The position numbers and the translations under genes are program-made. A DNA stretch of 64,000 nt. Source: Bacteroidetes bacterium UBA4416. Its GTDB lineage: Bacteria > Bacteroidota > Bacteroidia > B-17B0 > Aurantibacillaceae. Shown one piece after another: positions 60,865 through 64,000 of the stretch (positions within the stretch are counted from its first letter, which is position 1; each line of letters starts with the position of its first letter). The notes beneath the pieces are model-generated. The model did not search any database and was not told where the DNA came from. It worked only from the letters and a program-made list of their open reading frames with translations. The DNA lies in NCBI GenBank assembly GCA_002390745.1, contig DGQK01000051.1, positions 1-64,000 on the forward strand, read 5' to 3'.

Positions 60865-62910
60865 ATGAATTTCCTGTTTCCTACATTTTTAATTGGTTTA
60901 GCAGCCATTGCCATTCCCATTATCATTCATCTCTTCAATTTCAGGCGTTACAAAAAGGTCTATTTTACCAATGTCCGTTTTTTAAAAGAGCTCAAGCAGG
61001 AAAGCGACAGCAAATCACGCCTCAAGGAATACCTGATCCTGGCCATGCGCATCCTGGCCATTGCCTTCCTCGTCCTGGCTTTTGCGCAGCCCTTTATTCC
61101 GGGCAAGGCCAAAGTGCAGCAAGGCCAGAAAGTCATCAGCGTATATGTCGACAATTCCTTCAGCATGGAAAGCACCAACAAGCAGGGCACCCTGTTGGAG
61201 AATGCCAAAACAGCTGCTACCGAGATCGTCAACTCGTTTAATGCCGGGGATAAATTCCAGCTGTTGACCAACGATTTTGAAGGCAGGCACCAGCGCTTCC
61301 TCAGTAAAGAGGAGTTCATCGAGCAGCTCGATGAGGTAAAGATCTCATCGGCTACGAAAAACATACATGATGTGCTGAAGCGGCAACAGGACTTCCTGCA
61401 GAACAGCGGCTCAGCGAATAAGCGTATTTTCCTGCTCAGCGATTTTCAGAAGAACCAGTCGCTGATCCGCAAAAGCGAGTTGGATACGGGCATTGTGGTA
61501 AGCCTGATCCCGCTGGTATCGTCGGAGGTAAATAATGTATACATCGACAGTATCTGGTTCGAAACGCCGGTGCAGCAGTTCGGTACGCAGCAGATCATTC
61601 ATGCATTGATCGTTAATAAAAGCACCAAAGACATTGAGAATGGAAGCCTGAAGCTGCTGATCAACGACCGGCAGGTGGCAATGAGCTCTTTCAATGTGGG
61701 GGCGGAAGCAAAAAAAGACGTGAGCATCATTTTTACGGTCAGGGAAAAGGGCATTAACAAAGGCCTGCTGAAAATAGAGGATTATCCTGTGACTTACGAC
61801 GATGCCTTCTTTTTCAGTTTCAATGCACAAACGGTGATCCGCTCCCTGGTGATTAACGGGAAGGAGAGCCGCACAAGTGGAAATTTCAGATCGCTGATGC
61901 AGAATGACAGTTTGTTTGTATATGCAGAGAATCCTGAAACTGCCATCGACTACGGCCTGTTCCCGAAGCTGAATATGATTGTGCTCAATGAATTAAGCAC
62001 GCTCAGCTCTGGCCTTGGTTCGGAATTGCAGAAGTTTGTGAATGGCGGCGGCAGTCTCGTCATTTTCCCGGCGCGTAAATCCGACCTGCTTTCCTATAAT
62101 GAGGCATTCCGGAATCTTCAGTTACCGGCTATCACGGGCCTCGACACCAGCAGCATGCGTACGCAGGCTATTAATTTCGATCAGGGCCTGTATGAGGGTG
62201 TGTTTGAAAAGGCCGACCAGCGCATGGACCTCCCGAAGGTGAAAGAGCATTACAGCTTTGCACAGGCTACCCGAAGCAATGCACGCGCTATCCTGAGCCT
62301 GCAAAACGGAAACCCGCTCCTGGCGCAATACAGCCTGGGCAGCGGAAAAATCTACCTTTTTGCTTCGCCCTCTGATGAGCTTTCTTCTAACTTTATCCGC
62401 CATGCCTTGTTTGTGCCGACACTCATCCGGATCTCCGTGCTAAGCCTGAGGCCTGAAGCGATCTATTATAAGGCATCTGCCAACGAGGCTGTGGAACTGC
62501 CCAACCAGGGCGGCCTGTCGGAAAGGCCCCTGCATATCGTCAATACTGCCAAAACCGTGGATGTGATCCCCGAGCACCGCCTGGTAAATAATACGCTGAC
62601 CATGTTTACCCAGAACCAGATCACGGAAGCGGGGCATTACAATGTGATGGATCTTGAGACTGTGCTGAAAGGCCTGGCGTTTAACTACGACCGCAAAGAA
62701 TCGGACATGAATTTTTATAACCGGGAAGAGTTGCAGAAAATGATCGACGAAACAGGGCTGAGGAATGTAACCCTGATAGAACCGGGCGGCAAGAACCTCA
62801 CAGACGCTTTGCAGGAGGTGAACGATGGAAAAAAATTATGGAAATTATGTTTAATTTTGGCTTTGGTATGTTTAGCCGCTGAAATCCTGATTATCCGTTT
62901 AGTGAAATAA
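60865..62910 (+). CDS. BatA-domain / VWA membrane protein
   Basis: A 681-residue inner-membrane protein. It begins with the aerotolerance-regulator (BatA) N-terminal pair of helices (LIGLAAIAIPIIIHLFNFRR; LAMRILAIAFLVLAFAQPFI), followed by a VWA domain with MIDAS DNSFS (YVDNSFSME), a long extracytoplasmic region and a last helix (LCLILALVCLAAEILIIRL). Related proteins occur in Bacteroidota near the dihydroorotase-like gene, as here (99 bp). Role: probable envelope stress or protein-complex scaffold. Confidence 0.87.
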   Translation: MNFLFPTFLIGLAAIAIPIIIHLFNFRRYKKVYFTNVRFLKELKQESDSKSRLKEYLILAMRILAIAFLVLAFAQPFIPGKAKVQQGQKVISVYVDNSFSMESTNKQGTLLENAKTAATEIVNSFNAGDKFQLLTNDFEGRHQRFLSKEEFIEQLDEVKISSATKNIHDVLKRQQDFLQNSGSANKRIFLLSDFQKNQSLIRKSELDTGIVVSLIPLVSSEVNNVYIDSIWFETPVQQFGTQQIIHALIVNKSTKDIENGSLKLLINDRQVAMSSFNVGAEAKKDVSIIFTVREKGINKGLLKIEDYPVTYDDAFFFSFNAQTVIRSLVINGKESRTSGNFRSLMQNDSLFVYAENPETAIDYGLFPKLNMIVLNELSTLSSGLGSELQKFVNGGGSLVIFPARKSDLLSYNEAFRNLQLPAITGLDTSSMRTQAINFDQGLYEGVFEKADQRMDLPKVKEHYSFAQATRSNARAILSLQNGNPLLAQYSLGSGKIYLFASPSDELSSNFIRHALFVPTLIRISVLSLRPEAIYYKASANEAVELPNQGGLSERPLHIVNTAKTVDVIPEHRLVNNTLTMFTQNQITEAGHYNVMDLETVLKGLAFNYDRKESDMNFYNREELQKMIDETGLRNVTLIEPGGKNLTDALQEVNDGKKLWKLCLILALVCLAAEILIIRLVK

Positions 62911-63008
62911 TAATGACGGTCTGTACGCATATAGGGAAAGGTCTGCATGCCAGGTGATCCGTCTAGCCGTAACGATTCGTGAGCAAAAAAGTATAGCATA
63001 AAGTATTG

Positions 63009-64000
63009 ATGAATATCTTAATAAAACAAGCCACCGTTGTCAACACCCAAAGCCCGCACCACGGTAAGACTGTGGATATCCTGATAGAGCGGGGCGTGAT
63101 CACTCAGATCAAAAAAAACATTGTTCCGGAAAAAGGGATCAAAACCATTGAGGAAGAAGGATTGTGTGTGTCGGCCGGCTGGCTCGACATGCAGGCCAAC
63201 TTCTGCGACCCCGGGTATGAGCATAAGGAAACCCTGGAGAACGGCCTGAAAACGGCTGCCAAAGGAGGCTTTACCGGCGTGTGCGTGATGAGTGGCACCA
63301 ATCCTCCGCTGCACAACAAGGCCCAGATCGACTATGTGATGAACCGTGCGAAGGGCAGCCTGACGGATGTATTCCCGGTAGGGACGATCAGCTATAACCA
63401 GGAAGGGAAAGACCTCGCGGAGATGTACGACATGCAGCTGGCAGGCGCGGTAGCTTTCAGCGACTATAAAAAGCCGGTCAAAGACGCAGGCCTCGTGTTA
63501 AGGGCCTTGCAGTACTCTCAAAACATCAACAGCTTCATCATGACGCATGCCGACGATAAAACGATTTCGCAGGGCGGGCAGATGAACGAAGGCGTGGTAT
63601 CCACGAAACTCGGCTTGAAAGGCATTCCGGCCCTGGCGGAAGAGCTGATGATCCAGCGGAATATCCAGATCCTGGAATATGCAGGCGGTAGGATCCATTT
63701 CCCGACCATCAGCACCAAAGGCAGCGTGGACCTGATCAAAAAAGCAAAGGCTAACGGTTTGCGGGTTACCTGCGGAGTAGCCGCACACCAGCTTCTGCTC
63801 GATGAAACAGAGCTGGAAGGCTTCGATACACATTATAAATTGAATCCGCCGCTAAGAGCCAAAGAGGATGTTAATGCCCTGAAGCGCGCGCTGGAGAACG
63901 GAACCATCGATGTGGTGGTGAGCGACCACTACCCGCAGGACATTGAGAGCAAAGACCTGGAGTTTGACCTGGCAGACAATGGCATCGTTGCTCTGCAAAC
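63009..64000 (+). CDS. Dihydroorotase-like amidohydrolase, partial
   Basis: The first 330 codons; the C-terminus lies outside the window. Homologous to Bacteroidota proteins annotated dihydroorotase (PyrC/PyrX type): beta-strand start NILIKQATVVNT, GVITQIKKN, SDHYPQDIE. The metal-binding D-x-H-x-H at the end of the first strand is replaced: DMQANFCDPG. So the zinc centre is likely lost and the protein may be a non-catalytic paralogue, as with the PyrX partner of some aspartate transcarbamoylases. A full PyrC elsewhere in the genome would be expected. Confidence 0.85.
   Translation, partial: MNILIKQATVVNTQSPHHGKTVDILIERGVITQIKKNIVPEKGIKTIEEEGLCVSAGWLDMQANFCDPGYEHKETLENGLKTAAKGGFTGVCVMSGTNPPLHNKAQIDYVMNRAKGSLTDVFPVGTISYNQEGKDLAEMYDMQLAGAVAFSDYKKPVKDAGLVLRALQYSQNINSFIMTHADDKTISQGGQMNEGVVSTKLGLKGIPALAEELMIQRNIQILEYAGGRIHFPTISTKGSVDLIKKAKANGLRVTCGVAAHQLLLDETELEGFDTHYKLNPPLRAKEDVNALKRALENGTIDVVVSDHYPQDIESKDLEFDLADNGIVALQ

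Noticed and set aside
1..64000. CRISPR arrays, prophage, insertion sequences
   Set aside because: No regularly spaced repeats, integrase, transposase or terminal inverted repeats were found. The holin-like gene has no phage context.

Overview
The window looks like chromosomal DNA from a member of the Bacteroidota. Supporting signs are promoters of the TTG / TAnnTTTG type (clearest in front of tRNA-Leu and the type III glutamine synthetase), few Shine-Dalgarno sites, lipoproteins with short Bacteroidota-style leaders, a CzcA-CzcC fusion efflux protein, a PorE-like OmpA protein, a BatA-type protein and a DUF4834 protein. A member of Chitinophagia or Sphingobacteriia is plausible, but family level cannot be settled from this stretch. 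No rRNA, CRISPR array, prophage or insertion sequence was seen.

Layout. 1-0.6 kb: an AT-rich, truncated Mrr-like nuclease gene. 0.75-2.4 kb: AraC regulator and short-chain dehydrogenase. 2.7-8.7 kb: a heavy-metal RND efflux operon (small protein, CzcA-CzcC fusion, CzcB). 8.8-14.2 kb: a leftward chaperone operon cbpA-cbpM-LETM1-like, a tandem universal stress protein, a membrane protein and an XRE/pentapeptide regulator. 15-24.5 kb: tRNA-Leu(CAG), a membrane-protein gene broken by an in-frame stop, a six-PAS histidine kinase, fasciclin, cyanophycinase, YihY and DUF481 proteins. 24.8-30 kb: a rightward run of FAD/Rieske oxidoreductase, DUF3606, SDR, topoisomerase IB, Ku and DUF4142. 30-40.6 kb: envelope and stress genes (two AI-2E permeases, PqiA-like, YtxH, holin-like, a second YihY, lmo0937-like, Dps) with three receiver-only regulators, one of them membrane-anchored. 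40.8-48.2 kb: rpoN, a DUF1328 protein and a signalling cluster (CHASE3 kinase, divergent NtrC-type activator, PAS kinase, REC-PAS-kinase). 48.3-50 kb: DUF2383, TspO and an sll1863-like protein. 50.2-64 kb: omega-amidase, three tandem paralogous envelope proteins and an aminotransferase; then DUF4834, the PorE-like protein, glutamine synthetase III, a BatA-type protein and a partial dihydroorotase-like gene.

The common theme from about 22 to 50 kb is stress physiology: DNA protection and repair (Dps, Ku, topoisomerase IB), envelope maintenance (YihY x2, AI-2E x2, PqiA, YtxH, holin-like, DUF1328, lmo0937) and many sensory kinases next to sigma-54. An 18-bp dyad (TGTGGA-N6-TCTACA) precedes both AI-2E genes, and in one case lies in the divergent region shared with the dps operon, so part of this set may be co-regulated. 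Several proteins too short to be picked up readily (34-54 aa) were read directly from gaps.
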